Made by a program: the position numbers and the translations under genes. A DNA stretch of 60,855 bases, from NCBI GenBank assembly GCA_037447655.1, contig JBBHKE010002922.1, positions 90,741 through 151,595 of the forward strand. Direction: 5' to 3'. The DNA is from Zygnema cylindricum. Lineage: Eukaryota > Streptophyta > Zygnematophyceae > Zygnematales > Zygnemataceae. Below the pieces are notes generated by a model. The model was not told the origin of the DNA. It saw only the letters and a list, made by a program, of their open reading frames with translations, and ran no database searches. Below, piece after piece: positions 23,063 through 33,697 of this stretch. Numbering within the stretch: position 1 is the first letter of the stretch; each line of letters begins with the position of its first letter.

Positions 23063-25590
23063 TTAAGAACCTTGTATCGAGGATACCACTTGAGATCTCG
23101 AAGAAATCAACGGTTGGAGTTGACCGGAATCTTTCAAAGAGAGATACTTTTCTGAATGTCGTCTCCTCATTGAATTAGAATTACTAGGAAGGTCAATATC
23201 AAAAACAATACCTTCTCTCCTTGTAAAGGAATAGCTTGTGGAATCTACGTCCTGAAATCACCACCAAAAAAAAATGATTTTTTTTTTTTTTTTTAAATGT
23301 GTACATTTTTCAGTACACATTTTGCTAAAGGATTAAGAAAATGAAACAAATACGAAAATTTGCAAAAGATTAAGACTAAGAAAAAAAATCGAAGGAACAT
23401 AAACATTCTTTCAGTACACATTTTGTAAAAGATTAACCATACAAAATAAACACGAAAAGTTGCAAAAGGTCGAGAATACGAAAAAATAATCGAAGGAACA
23501 TACCAATTGTTTTAGTACACATTTTGCAAAAGATAAATTATCCGTACAAACAAACGTACATATTATTTCAGTAAAAAAAGAATTGTGAAACAAATATGAA
23601 CTCAAGACTTTATCTGTACAAACAAATGTACATATTATTTCAGTAAAAAAAAAATTGTGAAACAAATACGAACTCGAGACTAAACAAGATTCGACAAATA
23701 GGATTCAAGAAAAACAGATAAGAGAAAGAGTTTGATTTAAGCAAAACTGCAACTCACATTTGTATTTGCCATATCCAAGTTATAAAAATACATCTCCGGG
23801 CTCGTAAAAAAAGGACCAGAATGCCACGTGCCCGGATGTAATTTGATAAAACATCGTCCTCTCACTTCAAAAATAACAACATCCTCGGCTCGAGGGATTC
23901 TATACAAATGTCCCGTTTTTGATCGAATTAGGGTTTTGGTTTTATCGACTCCTCCCATTGAGTTTTGGTAAATAGTACTTCGAGGCGAAGGAGAGAAAGG
24001 ACTAAGTGGATTGAAAAAAGAGGAAGGAGAGGGAAGTTCACTAGTGTGACACGACGCAAAATCTTCATTGGATCGACTTCGATTCCATATGTTAAAATTT
24101 GCAATTTTTGATTTTATTAAATCTAAACTACTTTGTGGTTCGATTATACGATGATTATTATCATTCCCATTTTCATTATTGGAAGTTGATAATGAAGGAA
24201 TATCCATGTCTTCTGGAAGACCAAGGAAAACAAAAATAGAAAAATTAGCCCCAACTTTTGTTAAATAAACAACCATTTTATGGAGAATAATACACAAGAC
24301 AAGCATTTTGTATACATTAAATGAAGGAGATCAACGTCAATGATATTTCGAAAGGTTGAAAGTTATCTAACTTAAATCACTTTCAAACATGTAAGTAAAT
24401 GAAAAAATAAAAGATTGTACCAAACATTAGAAAAAACAGAGGTCGTTATTAGAAAAAAAAAGGTTCCTAGCTTTCGAATTTCGTAACTTAATTGCCTCTA
24501 AAAAACCCCAACCCCGAATTTTTCAAGCTTGTAATTTTTTGAACTTAAAAATATATTTAAACAAAATTGGAGTTTCCTACGACTTTGTACTCTAAAACTG
24601 AATTAGAGTTTCCTACGAGTTTTTTTCCCAAACCCGACTTAGAGTTTCCTACAATTTTTTTTCCCAAACCTAAATTAGGGTTTCCTTTGACCTTGTATCC
24701 TGGAAAACACCGACCCCAAAATTTTCCGAGATTGTGGTATTTTAAACTTAAAAATACGCTTTGAACAAAACCAGAGTTTTCTATGACTTTGTTCTTTTTC
24801 CAAACCTGAATTGGGAGGTTCAGCAACGAGACTCGGGGGAGCCACGGCAATGTACCACGTGTCACCTCCTTGGGCTCCCATACATTTTGTCACGTGGGCG
24901 TGATGTGACAAAACACCGCATCACTTCATGTTTCATTTTCTTAATACAAAGCCTGGTGCAAAAACCATTAGTGAAAAAAGTTACTAATTGGTTAAGAGAG
25001 GAGAGGGAGAGGAGAGGAGGAGAGGAGAGGAGGCTTGAGAGGGAGAGGGAGAGGGAGAGGGAGAGGGAGAGGAGGAGGGAGAGGGAGAGGAGGGGGAGGG
25101 AGGGAGAGGAAGGGACGGAGGGAGAGGGAGAAGAAGAAGGGCAGAGGGAGAGGGAGAGGGAGAAGGAGCCGCAAAAAAAATGTGAAACAAAAAATAAAAA
25201 TGATAAAATCAATAATGAGCAATAATAATCATAATAATCAATAACAACAATCATAACAATAACAATGACAATAATAATAATAAAAAACAATAACAAATCA
25301 TAATAAATGATAATAAAATAAAAACAACAACAATAATAACAACAATAATAATAATAATAATAAACAAAAACCCATCAGTCTTACCTGGAAATTCCCCCAT
25401 TTAGATCCAACAAAGGACCCACATCCTCATCTCCATCCACACTAATTCCGGTGCAGTCAACGGAAGCTTCCACAAGGAATCCGTACGGCTCGAAGGCCTT
25501 CCTGGAAGCTTCCCGAGGCGCCAGCCTGGCAACCCGCCGGCTGCCAAACTGCGCCGCCCAGACGTTTTGGATTTTCTCGCGGTCAAAGGA
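23063..25590 (-). CDS. AllA/ureidoglycolate-hydrolase-like protein, frameshifted
   Basis: Minus-strand exons: part of exon 1 from about 25590 to 25385, then 24952-24806, 24212-23758 and 23251-23063 (stop at 23065-23063). Recognisable blocks: FEPYGFLVEAS in exon 1; HHAHVTKCMGAQGG and WYIAVAPPSLV in exon 2; GHLYRIPRAEDVVIFEV and HPGTWHSGPFFTSPEMYFYN in exon 3; DVDSTSYSF in exon 4. This is the ureidoglycolate lyase (AllA) fold family; the plant members' biochemical role is not established here. Exon 2 carries one extra base (see findings), so the gene may be a pseudogene or the base an assembly error. Exon 3 holds a ~95-residue low-complexity insertion, and the C terminus is extended by about 50 residues. 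The start codon was not found; a polypyrimidine tract on the sense strand precedes exon 1. Confidence 0.82.
24580..24687 (-). repeat. 36-bp tandem copies of the exon 2 donor region
   Basis: Three 36-bp units (24580-24615, 24616-24651, 24652-24687) resemble the true exon 2 end and donor at 24784-24822. Read on the plus strand each has ...CCCAAACC(C/T)...TTAGAGTTTCCTA, matching CCAAACCTGAATTGGGAGGTTCA. A longer duplication of about 206 bp (about 24504-24613 against 24710-24820) encloses the first unit and the true donor. Confidence 0.75.
24984..25172 (-). repeat. GGGAGA simple repeat in intron 1 of the AllA-like gene
   Basis: Nearly pure purine on the plus strand, so the sense strand of this minus-strand gene is CCCTCT-rich. 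It lies just upstream of the exon 2 acceptor at 24953-24954 in transcription order. The apparent RERERE and PSPSLS open frames through it are artefacts of the repeat. Confidence 0.85.
25195..25366. repeat. AAT/AAC-type microsatellite
   Basis: A run of imperfect AATAAT, AACAAT and AATCAT trinucleotides in intron 1 of the AllA-like gene. It separates the GGGAGA tract from exon 1. Confidence 0.8.
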
Positions 25591-26107
25591 GGGGGAGGGA
25601 GAGGGAGAGGGAGAGAGGGAGGGGGGGGGGGAGGGGGGGGGGGGGGAGAGGGAGGGGGGGAGGGGGGGGGGGGGGGAGAGGGAGGGGGAGGGGGGGGGGA
25701 GGGGGGGGGGGGGAGGAAGGGAGGACGGGTAGAGAAGGGAGGGTGGGAGAGGGGGAGAGAGGGAGAAGGAGAGGGAGAAGGGAGGTCGGCCATTGGGAGA
25801 GGAGAGGAGGGAGGGAGGGAGGGAGAGAGGGAGGGAGGGAGGGGAAAAGGAGGTGGAGGAAAAGAGAGGAAGAATATAGGGGAAGTTGGGAGAGGAGGGA
25901 GAAGGAAATAAGGAGAGGGAGAGGGAGAGGGGGGGGAGAGATAAAAAGAAGAGACAGGGAAATCAATAAAATTACAAACAGATTTTGGAGGGAGAGAGGG
26001 AGGGAGGGAGGGAGGGAGGGAGGGAGAGAGGGAGGGGGGGAGAGGAGGAGGGAAGCAGGGAGAAAAGTGAGAGAGGGAGAGGGAGAGGGAGATGGAGAGG
26101 GAGAGAC
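25591..26107 (-). repeat. Long polypurine tract with G runs upstream of exon 1
   Basis: Over 500 bp with almost only A and G on the plus strand. From about 25618 to 25716 there are many G runs of 5-14 bases. On the minus strand it is a polypyrimidine tract directly upstream of the AllA-like exon 1, so it is either intron, 5' UTR or promoter of that gene. Such tracts can form triplex (H-DNA) and G-quadruplex structures. Long Pro/Ser or Gly/Glu frames across it are not credible proteins. Confidence 0.88.
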
Positions 26108-26207
26108 GAAAGAGACCATATTGCACGGAGGAAATTAATAATAAAGATTCCTGTGCACTACAGTACTGTACTGTACTGTCACGTCACTGTGTGTCACAGA
26201 ATTGGAA

Positions 26208-26232
26208 GTCACGTCACGTCACGTCACGTCAC
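26208..26232 (-). promoter_or_regulatory. Four tandem ACGTCA bZIP-type sites
   Basis: GTCACGTCACGTCACGTCAC-type repetition contains the ACGTCA/TGACG hexamer four times with 5-bp spacing, and another CACGTCACTG copy lies at 26179-26189. TGACG motifs are classic plant bZIP (TGA/as-1, hexamer) sites. They lie some 600 bp upstream of AllA-like exon 1, so a promoter role is plausible but inferred. A chance microsatellite is the alternative. Confidence 0.5.
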
Positions 26233-26783
26233 AGAAGTTTGTCGGTTCACTTCAAGCGTCTCATTGGCTGTCCTTTGTCGGTCGCCGTCCTTTGGCAACT
26301 TTTTTGACGGCTAAAATGTCGGCAGTCCGTACAATCTCACATTTCAGTAAAAGCCCGTTACTATTTGACATTCCGTGTACATACCGGAAAGAAAGTCGTA
26401 CGGAAAAAGTCGAACGAAAAATAGTACGAAAAAATTGTACGAAAAAAAGTCATACACTTTCAGAATGCGCATTATTAAACAATTAGGTTTTGTCGTTTTG
26501 CGAAGAGTCCATGGAGCCCCATCGATTTTTTTGCATCCGTATGAAGGCCGATACACTGTTTATCGCTATTAGTGCTGATAATTTTTTCACCACTTAAACC
26601 ATCTATTCTCCGTACACAATAGTCCGTTTTTCAATTTGAGACCGCCAATCGGAAGCTGAGAATCTTATCTTTCAATCGCAACCGTTAGATCCACTATCAG
26701 ACATATGTGTATGGAGAAAAGATGTATTAAGTGCCAAAAAAAACATTAACCATAAGGGTACTTTCGCATGTAACCGAAACTTA

Positions 26784-27484
26784 GGGCGTGTCCCCATGTG
26801 TTCAAGTAAGGGTTTTTTCCCGTCGTTTACACAGAAAATGGGACTTCCTACTTGAAAATATTACGCCGTACGAAAAATGGGCAAAATACATTTTGCGTCA
26901 TCTTGGAACTTGAAAGGTACAGCGATTTGGCAGTATTATCATCGCGACCCACTTCCAACTCATCTTCACACTTGCACTGAAATCAAATCGCGACCTGCTT
27001 TTAATCAAAATACTACCCTATTGACGAATAGAAAGCCTGGGTTGCACGCGTCAAAAGTTTTCATTTGTTTTTTTGCAGTTGGGAGAATACACGAAAAAAA
27101 AATTGTTTGTCCGTTTGCTTATGTTGTCCACTTGTGGGCGTCTACAAATGTCATTTTGTAGATGTAGGCGATTGCTTATGTCGTTCACGTGTGGGCGTCA
27201 ACAAATGACAGTCGGCGTCGACAATTGTCCCACTATGTCAGGAGCTCTTTGCGGCGTACAAATGTCCGCAGTTTGTTCCGAGATCGTTGGCGTCTACAAA
27301 TGTCAGCAGTTTGTTGGCGTCTACAGGTGTCGCAAGTATTGGCGACGTGTACAACTGCCACGTATTCCAAATAATGAACGCGCAAGTAACGATTGACATA
27401 GGCACACTTTTAAAAGTACACCGTAAAATCAGCGCTAAATTCCAAAATAACGTTTCAAAATATCGGTTACATGGGGACACGCCC
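26784..27484. mobile_element. PIF/Harbinger-like MITE, TTA target duplication
   Basis: Ends are GGGCGTGTCCCCATGT at 26784 and its exact inverted complement ACATGGGGACACGCCC ending at 27484. TTA flanks both sides (26781-26783 and 27485-27487), the 3-bp target duplication typical of PIF/Harbinger. The inside has no transposase; it contains several degenerate copies of a GGCGTCTACAAATGTC unit at about 27130-27355. Confidence 0.82.
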
Positions 27485-27487
27485 TTA

Positions 27488-28531
27488 GTCTTGTTACTTT
27501 GTTTTTTAGCGAAGATTCTCCGTACAGCTTTCAGAGCATTCGTATGTAAGGAAATGAAGTCATAACTTAAGTTTGTGACGGATGTAGACGTGGGTGTAAT
27601 TTGTGACGATTGTAGACGCGTACAAAACTCACAAAACGCGACAATTTATGACATTCACAAAATAGAGACGGTTGTAGACATCTAGCTACTTGTGACATTG
27701 TAGATGTTTAGGGTTTGTGACATTTTGACGTCACGCGTACTTATGATAGCGTCGACATCACAAATTTCAAAACATTCCGCCATGGTTTCCTGATTTTGTT
27801 TTTTCATCCATTCTCACTCTACTTGCCACCAAAATAAGCTAAAAGACAGCCAAAATAAATATTGTTTATAGATCTTTCATTTTATACCATTCTTGCCTTT
27901 TTTCATTGCAAGAATTATGAGATAGACGCGTTAGTGGGAGAGGGAGAGAGAGAGAGGCGCTTTCACGCACTTCGCTTTTGCGAAATGGCGTCCGTTGGTC
28001 AAACTCCCTCCACGGCCCCTGCACAGAAAAAATGCACGGAAAAAATTCACGCACAGGCTGGAAACGTGCGGTGGGTTTTTTTTTGGTACTCCGCGCTCAA
28101 AAATTGTAAAAAACTTCCAGCACGTGCAACAGCATCTGCCTATTCGTTTACCTCATGGACCTATATAAAGTTTGAAGATGAGCTGGAAGGACGCGAAATT
28201 GGGTCGAAATGCGCTAGACAACAAATTGCAATACATTTAAAGTTGTAAGGTAACGCAACTTGTACGGTGTCGATTTCATTTTTTTGGTACGGCTGCGGAT
28301 TTTCTCGTTTTTTCTAAGTTATGGAGGAAAACGACAGAAAATAATTGTAACTTTAGCACATGCGAAAGTACCCTAATAGCGATTCGCGACGTAACTTCAA
28401 CGCGAGAAGAGACACCGCCGACTTTTTGAGAAGTACAAATTTTGATGTGGTTGGCCACGTGGCGTCACGCAGGTATTCATTTGTTTTTAGCGTCAACAAG
28501 CACTATACGGACAAACCGTACCGACTATTTT
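27488..28531. other. Intergenic, no supported gene
   Basis: Repeat-derived-looking DNA with scattered GTGACATTGTAGATG and GTAC motifs. The open frames at 27862-28248 and 28360-28650 have no recognisable features and lie next to transposon ends, so I do not call them genes. Confidence 0.4.
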
Positions 28532-28539
28532 GTGTTGAG

Positions 28540-28814
28540 CATAGTTCAAAAGTAGGTGAAAGTAGGCCCATACAATATGCCTATTGTACGCAAAACATAC
28601 AATATGACCTTAAAACTCATATTGTATTCGGACGTATTCGGACCAATTAAAACATTCGGACCAAAAAAAATATTTACACCATCAGATTCGGACGATTGGA
28701 CGGTCGCTAATCAAATTAGCGATCTAAGAAGATCACATGAAAAGCCCGTAACACAACTTACGATAAAGGCGTCGACCAAAGGCCTACCATAAAAACGCGT
28801 ACTTTTGAACTATG
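28540..28814 (+). mobile_element. hAT-like MITE copy 1, 8-bp target duplication
   Basis: Ends are CATAGTTCAAAAGTA and TACTTTTGAACTATG, a perfect 15-bp inverted repeat. The flanks are GTGTTGAG on both sides (28532-28539 and 28815-28822), a perfect 8-bp target duplication that points to the hAT superfamily. The inverted homologue lies at 29276-29538. Confidence 0.85.
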
Positions 28815-29275
28815 GTGTTGAGGATTAGTTTTTTACCTTTGAAAATATCAGCTATTGAATTACAACCTCAAGGACAGCAAGCAACAAACTGCAAGAACCA
28901 GTGAAAGAAAAATACGCACTAACAAAATAAAATACGAGCTCTTTCAAAAACTGAAAAACTCAAAAATGTCTTTGCACCAGATACCGTAGTCGGTTCAGTT
29001 CGGCCGGCGACGGTCCTACATAAAAAAAAAAATATCGACACGATGCCACGTAAGCAGCCATATCAGAAATATGTATTTATTTATTTATAAGTACACATTT
29101 TGTACTGTATATTTGTTTACGGTGTCCACCCAGCAGTTAGTGTGCCATAGGCCTATTTCCTTTAAGTAGTATGCACATGCACGGTACAATAATGTACATC
29201 GCCGTACACATTCTAGCTGTACAGTAAATTCCAAGGATAGCTACGGACAGCAAAAGCTACGGATCATAGTTTAAA

Positions 29276-29538
29276 AGTAGGCGTTTTTATGGTAGGCCTT
29301 TGGTAGGCGCCTTTATCGTAAATGTGTTATGGGCTTTTCATGTGATCTTCTTAGATCGCTACTTTTATCAGCGACCGTCAGATCGTCCGAATCTGACAGT
29401 GTAAATAATTTTTTTTGGCCCGAATGTTTTAATTGGTCTGAATAGGTCTGAATACAATATGGGTCTTAAGGTCATATTGTATGTTTTGCATACAATAGGC
29501 ATATTGTATGGGCCTACTTTCACCTACTTTTGAACTAT
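29276..29538 (-). mobile_element. hAT-like MITE copy 2, inverted
   Basis: This is the reverse complement of the 28540-28814 element over its whole length with moderate divergence (for example GGTAGGCCTTTGGT and AGGTCATATTGTATGTTTTG). Its flanks, TACGGATC and TACGGATA, are a near-perfect but different 8-bp duplication, so it inserted independently. The pair is separated by about 460 bp and could fold into a long hairpin. Confidence 0.82.
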
Positions 29539-29974
29539 ACGGATAGCTACGGATTTGCTTCGAACACTATTCCTGCTAGGTGTAGGACGACGACAAAGTA
29601 CAGTACAATTAAGCACAGTACAGTACAGCAGCAAACAACCACAAACCGACAGCTAAAGAAAGGTTTCCGTCTATTTTCAGTAGACGTTAATCTTTACAAG
29701 TCAACAGTTTTTAGGACCTTGGCAGGATCACATTTTACCCTCAGGAACTCTGTTGGATTCTGTTTGTTTAAGCGCGACGCCGCTTTCACACGTGTGGAAA
29801 TTTCGGCATATTAGTTCTGGCCGTTTTTGATTGGTTGGATGGTTCTTTCATCATACAAGAAAAACAAGGAAAGTACAGTAAACCCTAAACATGCCCCCGG
29901 AAAAGTCCTAAAAATCTTAAAACGCTAAAAAATACTAAAAAATAAAACGTTTAGCTAGGGAATGATTTCATTTA

Positions 29975-31072
29975 GGGAATTGATCGTGGCAGTGACTGTT
30001 TTGGTTGCGCATAGTCACTTATGTCATTTTGTCAAAAATGGTACGTTCGAAGTTCACATTTGTACAAGTAAAGTAACGTTGAGTCTAAATTTGACGGTCA
30101 ATCGGTTGGACAGCTTTGACTTTCAAAACATTATTTCAACCGCTTAAACTTTTGTCGCGCTTGCGAACGTCGACCGTCATAAAAAAAATAGCAATTCACA
30201 CGGCCGGCGAACGTTTACGGTAAAAAAAATGCGATAACCACATGTAAACAAAAATGCGATAACCACATGTAAATAAAAGTGTTGCAGACAGTCACCTTTT
30301 GTCGTTACGTGAGCTCCACCGTGAAAGCACGTTGGACATTAACTTAGCCGCAAAATTGAAATTTAGCCGTCTAAGCGTTACATTGAACTTAGACGCAAAT
30401 TGAAACGAAACCTCTTTAAACTGAAATTCTGTAAATCTTGTACGGTAATATTAATACGCACGAAACGAAATAAACTTTGTACACTGTAATAAAACGAACC
30501 GGCGTAAAAGTATTAATTGAAATTAAATGAAAAAAATGTGCGTCGTCACGCGCGACCAAATCGAGCCACACTATCTATGAATCAATATTCTTACATTGAC
30601 AGCGAAATTTCGTTTTGTGTGTTTTAATATTACCGTACAAGACTTACAGTACTTCAGTTTAAAGAGGTTTCGCTGCAGTTTGCGTCTCAGTTCAATGTAA
30701 CGCTTAGACGACTAAATTTCAATTTTGCGGCTAAGTAAATGTCCAACGTGCTTTCACCGTGGAGCTCACGTAACGACAAAAAGTGACTGTCTGCAACACT
30801 TTTATTTACATGTGGTTGCCGCAGTTTTGTTACCTTAAACGTTCGCCGGCCGTGTGAATTGCTAATTTTTTTATGACGGTTCGCAAGCACGGCAAAAGTT
30901 TAAGCGGTTGAAACAATATTTTGAAAGTCAAAGTTGTCCAACAGATTGACCGTCAAATTTAGACCCAACGGTACTTTACTTGTACAAATGTGTAATTTGA
31001 ACGTACCATTTTTGACAAAATGACGTAAGTGACTGTGCGCAACCAAAACAGTCACTGCCATGATCAATTCCC
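29975..31072. mobile_element. Mutator-like MITE with ~500-bp inverted repeats
   Basis: The left arm (29975 to about 30470) and right arm (about 30605 to 31072) are inverted copies, starting GGGAATTGATCGTGGCAGTG and ending in its complement. TTTCATTTA flanks both ends (29966-29974 and 31073-31081), a perfect 9-bp target duplication. Very long TIRs and a 9-bp duplication define MULEs. The ~135-bp loop has no coding capacity. Confidence 0.9.
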
Positions 31073-31159
31073 TTTCATTTATTAGGAAAAAAACAAATGA
31101 TTAAACGCTAAAGCATACCAAAGAGTAAAGACGAACCCTAAAAAGAAGTTAGAAGTTTA

Positions 31160-31900
31160 AACATTCGACAAGTAGGACGCCGACCATAGTTGTCCCGTGC
31201 GGATAATACGCACGAAACGAACGCGCGAATACTACGCACGATACGCATTTAACGATGAAAAAAATGTTATTAAATGCGTACCTGACTATGTAACCGTACA
31301 TTTTCGTACATTTGCGTACTATTTTCGTACATTTCAGTACTTTTAGGGGGTTTGAGGAGTTTTAGGGTACATTCTCGTGCGTTCTCAAATATTTATGTTA
31401 AACAACCAACTATTATTCGTACATTTACGTACAGTGTCCGTATTTTTTGTACTTTTGACGGTTATTAATTTGAGATTTTTAGGGTACATTTTCGTACTTT
31501 TCCGTATATTTCAGTTATACGGACTTACATTTTTCGTACATCTACGTACGGCGTCCGTAAATTTCAGTACTTTTAGGGTTAGTGATGGGGGGATTTTAGG
31601 GTGTTTAGGGTACTTCCCGTGCATTTCGTACATTCCGGTAAATTACAGTACAGCTGCCTTACATTATTCGTACTCCTAGGTTTTTTAGGGTACACATATT
31701 GTACAATGACGTACATTTTCGTATGTTTTTCGTACGTTTTTAGGATTTTTTAAGGATTTTTTAGGGTTAAGGGGACGGTTTCCTTACGTTTTCGTACATC
31801 GTACAGTGAAAACTAACGAACGGTATGAAAGTAACGAATACTACGTAGTTTTCGGAAAAAAAGTCGAAATCCGTACGATTAGGACAACTATGACGCCGAC
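31160..31900 (+). repeat. GTAC-rich dispersed repeat with TTTAGGG-like motifs
   Basis: Dense imperfect CGTACATTTTCGTAC motifs alternate with TTTTAGGGTAC, which contains the plant telomere word TTTAGGG. The part from about 31690 to 31890 is homologous to 50795-50955 (for example GGATTTTTTAGGGTT and GAAATCCGTACGATT). It is a dispersed repeat rather than a telomere array. Confidence 0.65.
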
Positions 31901-32390
31901 AGTCACAGATTCGGAAAATCTCAGAAAAGATACGTGGAGATTTTGCTGGTATCCGCAGTATTTCACTGAATTTCTGCGAAGGCTCTTTGTACGGTTACCG
32001 TACCGGAGTACCAATTTCAAAAGCCAATTCTTGAGACTTCTACAAAAGATTCACATGATAAAAAAATATGGCGCTAAATTCCAAATTTCCAATGACACGC
32101 CCTAAAGTTTTCCGTACATGCTTACGTGTAGCACACTATATCTAGCACGGCTATTCTAATTTGATTTCGTACGGACGAATAGTCAACGACAGAAGCAGCG
32201 CAAGCAGCCAAATTTGGCATATAGTAGAAATGTGACACGTGTCCCAATTTCCTCGACCGTCAAACCTTCTCGCGTTCGCCTCACATCTGCATTGTTATGT
32301 TAATACACATAACATCATATGATAAAGAACGGCCCATCTAAGCCACGCAACCAATATATACGCAAAATATATACTAATACAAAATAGCAT
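31901..32390. other. Intergenic, no supported gene
   Basis: The end at about 32070-32105 (GGCGCTAAATTCCAAATTTCC and GACACGCCCTAA) resembles the right end of the Harbinger-like element at 27431-27487, so a related element may end near 32103. Its left end was not found. Otherwise nothing is recognisable. Confidence 0.35.
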
Positions 32391-32901
32391 AGTAATATAT
32401 ATATATATATATACAAATATATATATACACTGCACTATTTCTGCCTACACTATTTTCCTGTTGCACTATTTTTCTGTCACACTATTACTAGTTTTCAGTT
32501 TTCAGTTTTGGGTTTTCAGTTTTCAGTTTTGCATTTTTATGTTTTCAGTTCTCAGTTTGCAGTTCTCAGTTTGCAGGTTTCTATCTAAAAATATAAATTA
32601 TTATATAATATAAATTAATTTTGTCTTAGAGATATAGTAATATGTTACTATCTGATACAGCTATATGTTAGACAGAGTAATATATACTAATACATAATAG
32701 TATGGTAATATACATATATATAGATAGATATATATATATATAGATAGATATATATATAGGTATATATATATATAGGTATATATATATATAGGTATATATA
32801 TATATATATAGGTAGGTATATATATAGGTATATATATATATAGGTATATATATATATATAGGTATATATATATATATATATATAGGTATATATATATATA
32901 T

Positions 32902-32975
<74 letters not shown>

Positions 32976-33013
32976 ATATATAGGTATATATATATAGGTA
33001 TTATATATATAGG

Positions 33014-33075
<62 letters not shown>

Positions 33076-33230
33076 ATATATATATATATACCTATATATA
33101 TATATATACCTATATATATATATATACCTATATATATATATATACCTATATATATATATACGTATATATATATATACCTATATATATATATATACCTATA
33201 TATATATCTATCTATATATATATATATATC

Positions 33231-33262
<32 letters not shown>
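32391..33262. repeat. AT palindrome built of TATATA with GGTA/TACC interruptions
   Basis: An ~860-bp stretch of almost pure TA dinucleotides. On the left half (about 32755-33015) it is punctuated by AGGTATATAT at intervals of about 15-25 bp; on the right half (about 33070-33205) by the inverted ACCTATATAT. The arrangement is mirror-symmetric about position ~33040, so the block is a giant inverted repeat able to extrude as a cruciform. 32428-32615 lies within the left edge. Confidence 0.85.
32428..32615 (+). repeat. Direct repeat copy 1 flanking the AT palindrome
   Basis: CACTGCACTATTTCTGCC through AAATATAAATTATTATATAA. It recurs at 33263-33418 in the same orientation with small indels. Both contain repeated TTTTCAGTTTTCAG motifs. 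Confidence 0.8.
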
Positions 33263-33264
<2 letters not shown>

Positions 33265-33418
33265 CTGCACTATTTCTGCCTCACTATTTTGTTTCTGTCA
33301 CACTATTTTTCTATCACACTACTAGTAATTTGCAGTTTTCAGTTTTTCATTTTTCTGTTTTCAGTTCCCAGTTAGTTTGCAGTTTCTTATCTAAAAATAT
33401 AAATTATTATATAATATA
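33263..33418 (+). repeat. Direct repeat copy 2 flanking the AT palindrome
   Basis: Second copy of 32428-32615. The pair may be the two ends of one duplicated segment in which the TA tract expanded and inverted, or short LTR-like ends; no coding sequence lies between them. Confidence 0.8.
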
Positions 33419-33697
33419 TTTTTTTTTTTTCTCAATCAGATGCATGCAAGGCAATATTATTGTATTCAAACTTTTAAAATAAATCAAATAAAAAATCGCA
33501 AAATGGAAAATAAAACCAACTATTAGAGGAAAAAAGAGGGTAGGCATAACTATAGCTCTTTTTTTTTGGATATACAATTCATAAAGAAATATGAAAACTG
33601 ATTTTTTTTGTCTTCGCCGTCTCCCCCTCCCTCCCTCCGCCCCCATTTTTTTAACCTTGTTTTTTTGCTCCTTTTTTCCCCTTTTTTTTTCGGGCAG

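Noticed and set aside
24761-25244. Open frames rich in RERERE (plus) and PSPSLS (minus)
   Set aside because: They follow the GGGAGA simple repeat in an intron of the AllA-like gene and show no domain.
25401-26138. Long Pro/Ser-rich (minus) and Gly/Glu-rich (plus) open frames
   Set aside because: Pure consequence of the polypurine tract; several frames are open at once.
31160-31700. Interstitial telomere array
   Set aside because: TTTAGGG words are scattered among GTAC motifs and not tandem; better described as a dispersed repeat.
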